Of a DNA stretch of 64,000 nt, positions 27,570-40,784 are shown in pieces. Origin of the DNA: Mycteria americana (taxonomy: Eukaryota; Chordata; Aves; Ciconiiformes; Ciconiidae); the NCBI RefSeq assembly GCF_035582795.1, contig NC_134396.1, forward strand, positions 33,709,683 to 33,773,682, read 5' to 3'. The position numbers and the translations under genes are program-made. The notes below the pieces were generated by a model. That model worked only from the letters and a program-made list of their open reading frames with translations. It was not told the origin of the DNA and made no database searches. Every line of letters starts with the position of its first letter. Positions within the stretch are counted from its first letter, which is position 1.

Positions 27570-28343
27570 AATGGGCTGACAGGAACCTCATGAAGTTCAA
27601 CAAGAAGTGCACAGTCCTGTACTGGGGAAGGCACAACCCCATGCACCAGTACATGCTGGGGGCTGCCCAGCTGGAAAGCAGCTTGGCAGAAAAGGAACCG
27701 GGGGTCCTGGTGGACACCAGCTCGAACATGAGCCAGCAGCGTGCCCTTGCAGCAAAGCAGCATAACGGTATCCTGGGCTGCAGGAGCGTTGCCAGCAGGT
27801 GGAGGGAGGGGAGCCTTCCCCTCCCCTCAGCACTGGGGAGGCCACACCTGGAGTGCTGGGTCCAGTTCTGGGCTCCCCAGCACAAGAGGGACATGGACAT
27901 ACTGGAGCAAGCCCAGCAAAGGGCCACAGAGATGATGAAGGGGCTGGAGCGTCTCTCCTGTGAGGAAAGGCTGGCAGAGCTGGGACTGCTCAGCCTGGAG
28001 AAGAGAAGGCTCAGGGGGATCTCACTAATGTGTGCCCACACCTGAAGGGAGGGTGCACAGAGGACAGAGCCAGGCTCCTTCCAGTGGTGCCCAGTGGCAG
28101 AACAAGAGGCAATGGGCACAAACTGGAACCCAGGAGGTTCCCTCTGGACATCAGGAAACACTTTCTCACTGTGAGGGTGACTGAGCGCTGGCACGGGTTG
28201 CCCAAGGAGGTTGTGGAGTCTCCATCCTTGGAGATACTCAGAAGCTTTCTGGGCATGGTCCTGGGCAACTGGCTGTAGCTGGCCCTGCTTGGGATGACCT
28301 TCAGAGGTCCCTTCCAATCTCAACTAGTCTGTGATTCTGTGAA
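27570..28343 (+). mobile_element. CR1 LINE 3' fragment (inverted partner of 2794-3570)
   Basis: Plus-strand CR1, 5' truncated. It starts in ORF2 at a KWADRNLMKFNK-like segment and passes through ESSLAEKEPGVLVDTSS and a [17 protein letters not shown]-like stretch. It ends in a GTGATTCTGTGAA tail. One frame is open for about 190 codons at 27470-28045, including sequence upstream of the element, so this is a comparatively young copy. It belongs to the same subfamily as 2794-3570. Confidence 0.93.
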
Positions 28344-31300
28344 TACCAGTGAGCAGCTAACTGTCAGGCCATGAGTTCAAAAATGTAAGTTTCTGTACTC
28401 ATGAGAGCATGGGGAGTTTATTTTAGCTGTAGTGCAATGGTGACTATGCTACTTCCTGCAATGGTGTAAGCTAAATTTTCCCATGGAAGGTTCTAGAACA
28501 TGCAGTGGTACCACAACAGCCCCTAAAACGCATGCTATAGCCCACGCCTTTGTCATTCATTGCATCCCTCTCACTTCTCACACTAGTGTGGCTGCTGTGG
28601 GCTCGCTGTTTCTGGGCCACCCCTCCATACCTATGCGTGGCTTTTTATCCACGGTGCTTCTCCTTCCCAAAGACCCAGCTCCATATTATGTACCAAATTC
28701 AGTTGTTATTTCAAGTGAAGACCACCAGGGAACAGTGGCAGACTCAGGCTTACTCGGTATGGCATTCATCGCTGTTAACTGAAAGCTCACCTGTGTTTCA
28801 GACACAGGTGAGTATTCCCTAACAAACATACAGTTCCTAAACACATGGGGAAAGCAGTATTTCAAATACCGTCTTCATCACCGCTTCATCCAAAAGCCTG
28901 CAATCAAAGCTATTTGGTGCAGAAAAATATGCAATCAATTATTTCAATAAAGGAGAGGCCCTGGGCAATATGCAAAATATTGTGTATTTTTCTGTCTCTT
29001 TGTTTTAAGACTAGGATTCAAACATCATCCTGTATTGTAAATCAGCAGGTAGTATTCTAGAGAACATTCTCATTAGGAGTAGTGTATTTCAGCCACGGCA
29101 TTTTCTTAGCACAACCACATAGAGGAAATCCATCTATCTGCAACCAGAGCTCCAAGCCAAGGTAGGTCAAGACTCTAAAGGCATCAGCAGTAAGGTTTTA
29201 TTGCACCCCCTAGTGTCTCAGGACAGGCTTCTGGATGCTTAAAAGTGATTATCTTGTAATCGTTCTTGTCTTTACAGCAACCATTTTCCAGCAGCCACAG
29301 CCAAACTCAGGACATTATAATAAAATGTGTGAAGTGCAAGTGCTTTTTACCGTAAAAGCCTTTTCATTTTTCAATTTTTTCTTCAGACTGTATTAAAATA
29401 GCATTTAGTACTCTCACTGCAAGATTGAAGTGAGTGACTGCTTCTGAAAATAAGCATAGAGGAGTTAGTCCAGAACCCACAACCTCATAATACTGTTAAG
29501 CCCAAGTCCAAAAAGGTCTGAAAAATGAGGCTAGGCTCTAATATAAATCAGTTTGCTACAATTGCTGTAAGAACTGCTGTTCCAGTGGAACATAGCCACA
29601 TACTCTCTTCTTTTTCACATTTAGAAATGGCAGCACATTACTGGGATTTAACAAAGAAGGAATGCAGGAAATGCTACACATCAGAATTTTATGTCCTATT
29701 TCTGTTTGCCCTGGACTTGAGAAACTTTTAATCTCTCCCTTCTGCAATGAGTATTAAATGCTCTTTCTACAAGTCAGATGATTCAATATGAAACGGGACT
29801 TTGTCAGCCCTACCTGAGAAGGGAAGTCTAAACAACTGTGCCACCATCTTAATTAACGATGAAACAAATAAAAGGAGCTCTTCCATTACATTTGACCACC
29901 ACTCACATATTCAAGCATATTTTCCTAGCACTCAGGAGCAGAAAGGTGTTTGATAAGGAGTTTTGCCATGAACACCACTGTATTAATTTAATCAAGTAAC
30001 AGTAAATATTTCAGAATAATAAGCTTAAATAAGAATAACATAATTCCATAACCTTGTGGTTAAACATTCATCTTCAGTAAAGAATGATAGTGCTGCTAGA
30101 TCAGTAGAGAGTGGTTTTAAGCTCATATTTGTCCAGTATTTTAAGCAGTCATTTACAGCATTTTTTTAAAGCGTGAAACCTTTTCACATAAAGTAGCAGT
30201 GGCTGTGTTTTATGTTCATGTTACACAGGTTCAGTGCAACATGGAATCTGACAGTTTGGAAAGCTCTCGCACCTACTGCAGATTTACCAATATTCTTCAT
30301 ATTTACTATATTACAATCCTATGTGACAGCTATAACATTTAGATAAACGTAAGCAAACCCAAACACATGAAGTCATACTACTACAAAATAAGAGACAGGT
30401 CATGCCCTATTCTCACATGTAGCTGAATTTAAGTTTGCATCCATGTGAGTGTAAATGGAATTGGGTTTCTGAAGACAAGTTGGAGGAAGGGTTATAAAAT
30501 CCCACACACAGCTGATGTAAAACTGTAATCTGTTCTCCTTGATTCTATTCTAAAGAGTGCTTTTCAGTTTTGGGTTTTTGTAGAAAACACTTCAGAAATT
30601 GTCCAAGCCTGACATTTCTTGTGTTAACATATTTCAGATATAAGAATGTTTCTAAAAATAAAAATTTCATCGCATATTATACCTCTGTAGGCAACTGAAT
30701 AAAAACGATAGCTAGTTTATTTAAAGATGCCTAGCGAGAAATGTAAAATGCATAGTTGATATAGAATCAAAACGTGTTTTACTTTAGATTTAGTCTGCTG
30801 AAGTAGTTTGTTGTCATTATTAAGATGGTGTATAATAGAAATGTACCAGCTTTTGACCCTTAATTCACTCAGCTTAGAAGATCCACAGGGTAACTCAGAA
30901 CAAAAAAAACAGGAGATACTCTCAGGGGGTTGTTGTCGTGGAAACTGCAGCATGGCCAACTACAGTTTCTTGGAGAAAAATTCCGATACACGTACCTTTG
31001 TTCAATTAATTGTTTAGCATAATTGCATTTTATTCCTCTCCATACTATATCCTATGAGAGGTCTGCTTAGCCAGCATAGAGCGATGTAGACCTATTCCTC
31101 ATTTTGCCTTAATGGCATTCCTATGTGCCAGCAAATCTGAGCCAGAAAATGTATAGCCGTGTCTGCTGTATTTCAAAAACCTTATTTGTTTTCCATATAC
31201 ATCACATGATTATTCACAGCGTGAATATATCTTTAGTCTTTTATATAAAGAGGAAAAGCTACTTAGTTTAATGGAAGTGAATTTGCATTTAACCTTCTCA

Positions 31301-32947
31301 ATGGAAAGTGCACATTTAAATGATATGTTTGCTGAATAATCCAAACCTAGAGGCCATGAAGATGCATGTTTCATTAATCAAAGTTACAAGCAGGCCTCAC
31401 AGATGTGCACACTTAAATTTCTCAGCTATAACAAAGGAGAAGGCACGATTACTTACTGCTCTGTATTTCCTTGTATCAAATAAGACCAGCATAAATTCCT
31501 TGAATCCAAAGGAATCTCATTTATATCCTTGTCTTTGGGATCAGCCTCTTGGTGCTAAGGCAAGGCAAGGAGAAAGGGAAAAAAAAAAAAAGTACAACTC
31601 ACATTTTTTGAAAGCCAGAATGAGCCATTCTCCAGTTTCAGGACCAAAGTTAAAAACTAATCTTATTTTTAATACTATTGCCCTACTCTCTCTGCTACCA
31701 CCTTTAGTTCAGATGATGTTTGCAGTTGCATCTCATTGCACTTGAGAGATGACAAGTAAGATTTATGCCTCCCCTTCAGAGTAAACAAAACATCTACTGA
31801 CAAACAGGATTTTGTGCATTAAAGAATAAAAAAGGTCAAATCTGTTTCCTGTTCACTAAACTAACGCTAAACTAACCAGCAACAAAACCAGCTGAGATGT
31901 ATGCAGCTATGGCATATTGCCAGAACTATCAAAACTCCTCTTTACCTACATTAATGAGCACCTAGCAGATTTCCTCCCTAGCAATATCCTTTAAACATTC
32001 TCCAGATTAACAGCTACCCTCTCCTATTCACCACCTCAAAGCTACTTTATCTTAATAAGAAGTATTCGGAATGTGAGTCATCAACAGCACTACAAAAGCA
32101 TAATGGAAAAAGATGGAAACTGAAACAGCAGCTGCAGGTATCAAAACCACAGACATATTCCAAGAATCCCTCTATTTGCTTCCCAGCGTTTAAAAGAAAG
32201 GTGAGACTTCATCCATTCATCATACTATGGGTCCACAGGATCCACGTGTATTTTGTTATCAACTTAATGAAAAATGCAATTTCACCAGTTACAGTATGGA
32301 GGAACAAACAAGTCCCCGATTCAAAGTAAACTTCAATCTTGATATCATCTCCCTATTTCTAGCAATCCGTGTAAATATCTGCATAATGTGATACGGCATT
32401 TTAAGTTGCAAGTACCAGGACTGAGTATTGCAGGATCTGAAGGCTTCAGACATGACAGCTGTTATTCTCAGTAGCACTCTGCTTATAGGCGTTTTTACAT
32501 TATCTAGCTTGATTGAACTAATTGAGGCTTGCATGCATCACCCTTAAATAGAATTGTTCACTTCTATCAAGTCAATATATTTTGAAAAGCTTAGAGGGGT
32601 AACCTTAGCCCAGGAGGGGGGAGTGAGGGGGCACTTTAAAAAAAATCCTGGAATAAGCTTTATTTGTAGTTTCTGAAAAGCAAGTTTCTGAACCATAAGC
32701 ATTTAGTTTATATATAACACAGTTTTCTTCCACTCATGAACATTTAATCTGAACAGCATTAGATCTGACTTCACAACTTGAAGCCCTGATACTAAAAAAA
32801 GATCTTTTACTCAAAACAGGATAGATGGTACACATATACCTCTCAATCTGTTTGGTAACTGCACTGGAGGTCAAATTCCATTTAAAAATTGGAATTGTTT
32901 GGGAGCTTTTATTAAAACAGTTCAAGAAGCCAAATGCAATTAAATAT
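28344..32947. other. intergenic, no gene recognised
   Basis: Unique-looking AT-rich DNA. An open frame at 31320-31745 on the plus strand (141 codons) has no motif I recognise and no splice or repeat context. Confidence 0.5.
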
Positions 32948-33085
32948 TCTGCACTTAAAAGACCACATTTGGAGTACTGTGTCCAATTTTGCGCTCCTCA
33001 GAACAAGAAAGACAGTGACATACTGGAGGGTCCAGGGGAGGTCACCAAGGTGGTCAAGGCCTGGAACACATGATGTGTGAGCAGA
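32948..33085 (+). mobile_element. CR1 LINE, short internal fragment
   Basis: Plus-strand translation contains [20 protein letters not shown], the conserved C-terminal ORF2 segment of CR1 (consensus near [13 protein letters not shown]). Both ends are lost. Confidence 0.85.
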
Positions 33086-36000
33086 GGCTGTATGTATCAC
33101 TGTCATCTGAATATATGCCCGAACCTACAAACCGAATGCAAAAAGCAGAGGGCTAAGTCCCAAAAGTCTTTAAGTTTATTACTCTGAGTAAGGAGTGTTA
33201 AAAAAGTGCCAGAAAAAGAAGTTGTGTGTCAACTCTCCCTAATAACAGCAGATAAAAATCCCCACTCACTTTTTTCATTGAGTCACCTGATTTCTACCTG
33301 TGAAGAGCAGAGCTTTACTATTGGAAGCAGAGCAGTAGTCCAGATCATCTGAGATACTTAACCTTGGGCAGTCACATCAGTCACTTGTATTAAAAACACA
33401 CACACCCTAAAATATTCATCTTAAATGCTGCCTTCTCTGAACTTCCGTAACTTTACTGTGGACTGATATGTCAAAATGGCTCTGTTACTTTTAGTGTAAT
33501 GACATTCATAATTCAGAAACTCCTGAATACTAGCATCAAAAATCACAGTAAGTCAACAACTTATTCTTCACATTTTATCTAATTCACATATCTCTTCTGT
33601 ATACAAGAGAACCTGTACTGCTCTTATACAACATTCTTATGAAAATAAGAGCACAGCTATTCGTATTTTCAAAATGTGTATTTAGCAAAGGTAGGAGTGA
33701 GGAACTCAGTTGGATGAGGAGCCTCATCTTTAATTCTGTGCATTTTATGACATTGCAACTGATCTAGCAAATGTCAATAACGTTAATTAGATTTCACCCA
33801 TTCCTCCCCTAGACAGGTAAACAGGTAAAGCTATCAAACTGCTAATCAATGATCCATTCCTAGTTAGGCTTTCACTTTTTTTCTTTTTAAACAGCTTCAA
33901 CAAAAAAACCCAAAACACTGCAAGAGCTTTTCACAGTGGGAAGGATACAAGACAACTTTCCTAATCCCTTGGGCAAAGAAGGACTGTTTGTTTGCCCATC
34001 AAAATTTATACACAGAGGTACACACACTGATTTAGTAAAAGGGGAGAAAAAGCCAGGAATGGAGGATGATGCAAATTGCACATTTCAGAAAATCTGTGCA
34101 GCCAAAGACTGCCAGAATCCAGTAACCAACACAGTGTAAACTCAATGGTGTAGCCTTAGTTGTTCCTCCCATGCAATACTGAACTACTAAACCTCCTGGA
34201 AAAGAGAAATGAGAGACTACACCTCATCCAGGTAGAGATGGGGGAAGTTCAAGGGAAGACTCGAGGGCTTCTTAACGAGATCTTCTGAGGGTTACTAACA
34301 CAACAAACTACAGTATTTTGACTTCCCTGGAGCTGAGCAATAGTCAGAAGCTGGGAGAGTACTCTAACAGGGGAAGAAGACAAAGGAGAGTATCACATGC
34401 AGAAGCTCCTTTTAGTCCTCCCTGGGTATCCATCTGTGGCCTCTAATCATTGACAGACTCTTGGAGCCAGACAGTCGCTTGGTCTGAACCAGCAAAGTTA
34501 CTCCTATGTCTTGATTCTTAGCTATGTAGGCAAAAACCTGATTGTCTCATCTTTGGGGAGACTTAAGTGGCTCAGCTTTCTGCTTACTACCCATAGCAAC
34601 AACTACAGCTCCACGGAAGAGGTAGAACTGGTAAACAATTTCAGAGAAGAGTTGATCTCATCATGGCTATACTTTAACTGCTGGAGGAGGGTACTTGTTC
34701 ATGAACGGTACTTCTAAGATAAAAATAGCACCACAGCTTCCCAGCACACACACCAGAGACATTAATCACCTGCAGAATCCCACCTTAATCAGCAGCATGA
34801 CCCTGGTCAACACAGCTGTGCAACCACCTTGTCATGTTTCAGGGCCAGAGCTGTAGCATGTGTTCTTTCTTTTTTAAGCAAAACAGGAAAAAAAAAAAGA
34901 GAAGAGAAACTGACAGGTATATTCCAAGTGTCCTAATTTATAACAACTCTAGTCTTTAATCACAATCTGGATCTCTAAAGCATGAGTTTGCATTAAGTTT
35001 TGTGTTACTGCTCAGCCTTTCCACCTCTCTGTTCTTTGAAGTTGGAATGAAAAGACCGAGAATATTCTCTCGGAATTTTCATTTTATTAAGGTCAGAAAA
35101 CATAAGCTTATCATTGTTTTCAACATCTGCAGGCCTTGGGCATGAGCAACGCCTTCTGGAAAACTGTTCTGCTCTCTGTCAACATTAATTGAGCAGAACT
35201 CATCTACAGGAGGTATTTCAATCAAGAAACACAGAACTTGCCTTCTTGTTAAGCAGCAGGGCTCCCTAGGAAACTCTAAGAGCATTTGGACATTAAAATA
35301 AGGATATGAATAGAAAACCATTGGAAGAAAATAAAGCAGGGCATTATGTTCAGAAAGGTAAAGAAGTTTTCACTTGTAATATCTAATATTTCAGAAATGT
35401 TTTAACAAGCAAGGCTCCTGGTCATGTAGCAAAACCATGACATTGTAAGTTAATAAAAGAAGTTGTCTACATACTATTTGGCCAAATTGTCATTAAAAAG
35501 CAATAACAACTGAATTTTACATATAGTCAGAGTACAGATATTTATCCTTGCCAGGATAACTGCCTATGGCATGAAATACTGTTGGTCAAACAAGGATACG
35601 AGGCCAGAATGCAATGCCAGACAATACTAAGAAATAGAAAGATGAAAGCTATGCTGTATACTTAATGCTTCTTCTCCATAACATTTGAGGATAATACACT
35701 AGGCCACTGTCCAGTGAATGTATAATTTTTGTATACATGAAAACTGACAGAAGTGTCCTTAGTTAGCTGGGGTTTTTTACTTATATTTGCTTCTGGCAAC
35801 ATTTCAACTGTGCATTAAAGAAACTGATCACACATATCTGTGACTTCTTGAAAGTCTGGATTCAGAGCACAGCACCATTTTAAACACTATGTAAAAGAAG
35901 TACAAGCAGACATATTTTGAAACAAGGTGCTTTCTATCTGAATAAAAAAAACCCCAAAACCCAAGTAACATTATTTTTAGAATTACAGCTCTTTATTTGA

Positions 36001-38239
36001 CAACCAAGCTTGATTTCTTATCTGTTTAGTGAGTGATGAGCTAATAAGGTTCTTATACTTTGCACAAAAAATTTTATGTGCTAGTAATTCTCCATTCTAA
36101 TAGCTAAACAAGAACTTGAAAATTACTTTATATATGGTGTGAATGACCTGGAACCAAGTCTGTTTTCTTAATATTTTATTCATTGCCTGAGGAACTACAG
36201 GTTGAAAAGTTTCAAAATATGCAAAGCTACCAAAAGAATGTACATTTGACATATGCAGATCCTCACATTCACTTACCTTATTTTACATACATGCAAAACA
36301 AACTGTAAGATTTGTATTGGAAGTGGCAGTTCATTTTTGCACACATTTACAGAAGCTTTGCTAGCAAATTTCAGATCTTGTCATTTTATCAGAGCCTACC
36401 ATTACAAGCACTGCTAGTCTCTTAGTGAAGAGAGGACACCTTACATTCTTGTAGCACACACTTAACCTTGGATTTTCATCTTGAACTGTGTTTCATGAGA
36501 ATACTTGAGATGAGATTGGTTATTCTCTAACTAACAAACATTGTTTACCTCCATGGACATGTAATTTCAGTGGATGCTAAATATGATTCCTATTATCTAT
36601 AAAGTTTTACAGAATTCTCTCAACACAAGAACTGTGAGAAATCACAAGTACTAGTAGGAGCCAAGAAAAGATTTAAGAGATAAGATTTAAGGGTTAGATT
36701 AAGTAGGGCAAAATATCTGAATTTGGGAGATGGAAGAAAAAGGTATTTCCTTTGAAATATAAGAGTGAGACTCCTTATCTGTCCAGTTCTCTGAATGCTT
36801 ACTTCCTCCCATTGGTTTACTATTAAGCAGGATTGAGACTGGAGAAAACACCCTAGGGTGAGGAAGACATTGAGAAAGTAGGTAGGTAGACTGCCAGTAC
36901 CAGTTTGGACTAAGAGAACACTTTCAGTAGCACTGGGATAGGCTAGCATTAGGCTTCGTGGGTAAGGTAAGGATTCAGACTAAAAACAGTTAACACACAA
37001 ATCCAGGAGAAGAAGAATAGTTAAACTAATTGTTGCTGTTACCATCATTCACTGGGCTATGACAATTTATGGTTCAACTAGGAGATGTAAGATGCAGTAT
37101 CACAGGAATACAAGGAGTGGTAAAAAGCTGATGAGATAAACTAACAGCTGCAACCAGCATGAGTCACCAGGATATCACAAATGCTGCTGTCAGTTTGCCT
37201 CACATCTTGAGATCAGTGGCAGCAATTAAAGGTTAAGACTATAACTACTGTTCAGGTTTATATGGTGGTGGGTAGTCACATTGGCCCAGAGAAAGGTCAG
37301 TTGTAACCTGAATTATGGGCTGTGCTACAAGAAGCCTGTGAACTAGCTTTTTTCAGTTCCAGCTGTAATATAAGTGAAGGATAACAGCAAAGGAATTCAG
37401 AAGGCGTTGCCATGTAGTGAGTACCTCTGTAAGCACAGTGCATGAAGCTAAACTTAAATGTGGTGTGGCAGGTTGTTGCAAAATTAGAGCTAGGGAGAAG
37501 GCCCATCTATGGATTTAGGTCTGGGAGTCAGTTCAAAGTAAAGAGCTAAAGAAAAACAGGGTCAGGAAAATCTGGCAGGGTAACAGGGAGACTAGCACAG
37601 ACATTGGGAAAAAAAAACCCAAACAACCCTCAAACAACAACAAAAAAATCACTGGTCTAAAGCTGCAAACACCTGGACTTCACTTTATCCTATATAGAGA
37701 GCAAGTTCTTATGCAAGACCAGTGACATTTGACTAATTCAACTTAAGTCCCCAGATCCGCCAAGTCCCTGTTTATAAAGCACAGAGAGGGACTTTCCCTG
37801 CGGAACCCAAGGAGGCTCTGGCCTGGACTACACTTCTCAGCGTGCCACACACCACCCACTGCAGTGGTAATTGTCATTAAAAGTAGCAAAAACTTACTTT
37901 CCCCTTAAAACTGCTGGGCTAAAGCTATAAATACACTCCATTATAAGATCTCTAGAGCAGAATACTAGCATTTATTATTGAATGCTCACTTTTCAGAATT
38001 GAATGCTGCTTTAAAAACACATGGATGTGTTTTAACTATGTTAATATACAGTTTGCCCCACTTACAACTGCCAAGAGGACAGTTTTAAGCTGTCATGTGG
38101 TTTCAGGACATCCATCAGCCTTTACAGATGGCTGAATTCAGCCGCCCAATTATGATTCTTTGCAATTACAGTCAAGTCCCAAATGGATGCTGATATTCTT
38201 TAACTCTTGAGCTTTCAGTAAAAAAACAGCTAAGCCTTA
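33086..38239. other. intergenic, no gene recognised
   Basis: AT-rich unique-looking DNA with short A-runs at 34889, 35944 and 37608. No supported exon or repeat family was found. Confidence 0.5.
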
Positions 38240-38915
38240 CAGAGATGAGCCAGGGGTTCCTGAGGGAATAGGAGCCAACAGGGAAACACCAATGAAATAC
38301 CTCAAAGGAATTAAGGAGTGTTCCTCTAAGAAGGTGACATGGCCAACAGCCTGGCTGAAGTGCCCCTACACCAATGCTTGCAGCATGAGCAACAAACAGG
38401 AGGAGCTGCAAGCCACTGTGCTGCTAGAAAGCTACGACCTAGTTGCCATTACTGAAACTTGGTGGGATGAATCCCATGACTGGAACGCTGCTGTTGATGG
38501 CTACAGGCTGTTCAAAAGGGACAGGTGACGAAGGAGGGGTGGAGGCATTGCCCTCTACATCAAGAAATGGATAGAGCGTGAAGAGCTGTCTCTGAAGAAT
38601 AGCCACGAGCTTATGGTTCAACCACGAGGTTGAAAGCTTATGGGTAAGAATTAGAGACTGAGGCAACAAAGGGAACCTTGTGTTTGGTGTCTACTACAGG
38701 CCGCCTGATCACGGGGACCCTATTGATGAAGCCTTCTTACTCCAGCTAGAGAAGGCATCGAGCTCGCAGTCTCTCGTCCTGCTGTGGGACTTCAACCACC
38801 CCAACATCTGCTGGAAAAGTAGCACGACAAGCTATAGGCAATCCAGGAGACTCCTGGAGTGCATCGAGGATAACTTCTTAAGCCAAGTAATAGACAGCCC
38901 TACCAGAGGTTAAGG
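38240..38915 (+). mobile_element. CR1 LINE ORF2 endonuclease fragment (3' part absent)
   Basis: Plus-strand translation gives the N-terminal AP-endonuclease-like domain of CR1 ORF2. One block at 38292-38528 contains ITETWWDESHDWNAAVDGYR. A second at 38680-38913 contains GVYYRPPDHGDP and a DFNHPNICW motif, then CIEDNFLSQV. Stops and a frame change separate the blocks, so the domain is not functional as read. The match stops abruptly after a DSPTRG-like segment at about 38913, and no reverse transcriptase or tail follows. Confidence 0.92.
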
Positions 38916-39809
38916 TTAAGCCTTTACTAAACAAAAATTTACTTAGTTTTTCTACTACCTAACAAGGTTTTAAATTTACTTTTATGATTTGTAAATGTAT
39001 ATAAATTTATGCAGATTTTCTGAAGCAGTCTAAAAACTCATCAACAGACACACTTTCAGAGCGACTGTGCATTGCACTTAATTCAGCAACGCACATACAC
39101 ACTTCCAAGCTGATCAGCGCAGTCATCACAACACTACACCTATAAGGTATGGGCATTTACCTATCTCTTGGTATCTACTGCTATTTGTAACAAATAACAA
39201 ACCTTTCACAAATAATAGTGTTTGTACCAAAGTTTACAATAATAGTAGAGTTACATTAAGTACATTGCAGAAACCTAGAACAAAAAAGAAAACGAAGACC
39301 ACTTGAAATTGAAAACAATTTGAAAATATTAAGATAAATGGACCTCAGCAAAAATCCTTTAATTAATGCCTTTTTAAAAAATACATACACAAGATTATAC
39401 CTTTGATTTATAATACATAAGAGAAATAACTTATCACACAAAGAATGTGCATATCACTTTAATCATAAAATAGTTTCAAACTTTCAAAAACATAGTCCTC
39501 AAAATTGAATGGTAACACAGCCTGTGTACATACGAGCATTATACACAAATATAAAATTAAGAATAGATTAGCAAGCGTATTAAAATGCCTGGTTTTCCAA
39601 TTTGCAGTGTTTCCATTAATACAGATTATCACCTACTCCTCTCCCTGCACCGAGAGTAAGTGTTAAACAACTATATCCTCCTACAGAACGAAGCACTATG
39701 GTTAGTAATTATGGTAAGCAGAAATCTGGAGGTGTTAGATGTAGGAATGGATGAAGTAGCACAAATTATTTTGTATTCCTGAAGCATTCTGCTCCACCGT
39801 GACCTCATT
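38916..39809. other. AT-rich stretch, possible 3' UTR of the minus-strand gene
   Basis: No repeat or open frame of note. If the terminal exon at 39810-39896 is real, this stretch would hold the 3' UTR. A possible ATTAAA poly(A) signal on the minus strand is at 39458-39463, which is weak evidence. Confidence 0.3.
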
Positions 39810-39896
39810 CTACACCTCCAAACAGCACTGAAATATTTCCTCCATTATGTCATCAATATAGACATAGTGCCTTTCTTCTTTGTTAGGTACCAAAGT
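39810..39896 (-). CDS. candidate terminal exon of the unrecognised gene
   Basis: Entered in phase 0 after an AG, as the preceding 28-nt exon requires. The minus strand reads 28 codons, including KEERHYVYIDDIMEEIF, and then TAG at 39812-39810. The acidic, aromatic composition resembles the preceding exon. Weak points are a poor pyrimidine tract before the AG (GGAATCCGGAAGATAG) and the fact that the plus strand here also has an open frame behind a good acceptor. If this exon is wrong, reading through the preceding donor would end the protein about eight codons later. Confidence 0.35.
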   Translation of the reverse strand, partial: TLVPNKEERHYVYIDDIMEEIFQCCLEV

Positions 39897-40602
39897 CTAT
39901 CTTCCGGATTCCCTATGGTAGATTCTACAATAACTATTATAAAGTTGAAGTGGGTGGAAAATATTTTATGAATAAGAAAATCCATTCAATTACATCCTTG
40001 ATATTGTAAACAGTTAATTTTTTTACTTTGCTTTTGCAGTCCTTATCTAGCAGTCCATTACACACACGTCGACATCAGTAAGGATTTATTCCTTATCCCT
40101 TCAGTTTCCAGACGAAGGAAGGCTTTTTAACTTAAATCAGTCAAGAATCAGGCCCAGTGTCACTGATTCACTTGTTTATATCGCAAGATGGCTGTGAAGA
40201 AGCATTAGTTAAAATATGTAAATACACACCAAAAGGAAATCCAGTAGTCACAGTATTCCATTCTCTACCATCCTTACTGTAAATGGAAATTAATTCTATT
40301 ACATATAAAATCAATGCTCTTACTTATAAGGAAATAATCTTGAGACTGACCTCTGTCCTTCCCTAGAAGGGAGAAAGCATTCTCAAAAGTAGCCTAAGGT
40401 GGCACTTCGCAATAAGCACAAACATTTCAAGACATTCTAAACACAATACAAAATATGCTTATTTACAAAAACAATCATCCCATGCTCATACTACAATAGA
40501 AAGGAAAACAAAATAGTCACATTTATTACTTCTCTGTATTAGTCCTTAGTGATTGTAAGTAAAATCATACTGAAACTAGAGGCAGGCTACACAGCTACTT
40601 AC
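39897..40602 (-). other. putative intron between the terminal exon and the microexon
   Basis: AT-rich sequence with no repeat recognised. The donor is the strong GTAAGTAGC at its right end. Confidence 0.35.
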
Positions 40603-40630
40603 ATAGGGAAGGAGTTCCAACATGGGTTTG
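40603..40630 (-). CDS. 28-nt microexon of the unrecognised gene
   Basis: On the minus strand the acceptor tract TTTCTTTACAATTTCCGTATCAG is pyrimidine-rich, and the donor TAT|GTAAGTAG is near-consensus. The exon supplies one base that completes a Phe codon from the previous exon, then nine codons reading KPMLELLPY, and ends in phase 0. Strong sites at both edges and exact phase agreement with exon 40785-40949 support it, despite its size. Confidence 0.6.
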
Positions 40631-40784
40631 CTGATACGGAAATTGTAAAGAAATCTCAACTTTGCCTTAGCTAACATTGGACTGACAGTATGCACCTAGC
40701 ATTAAAAACAATTATTTTCCCTTCAGAGAAATTACAATAAATAAATTACATTTAAAAAGAGGAAAAATAACGTGACAGACTTAC

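Noticed and set aside
31320-31745. 141-codon plus-strand open frame
   Set aside because: It includes a poly-Lys stretch from an A-run and has no recognisable domain, so it was treated as chance.
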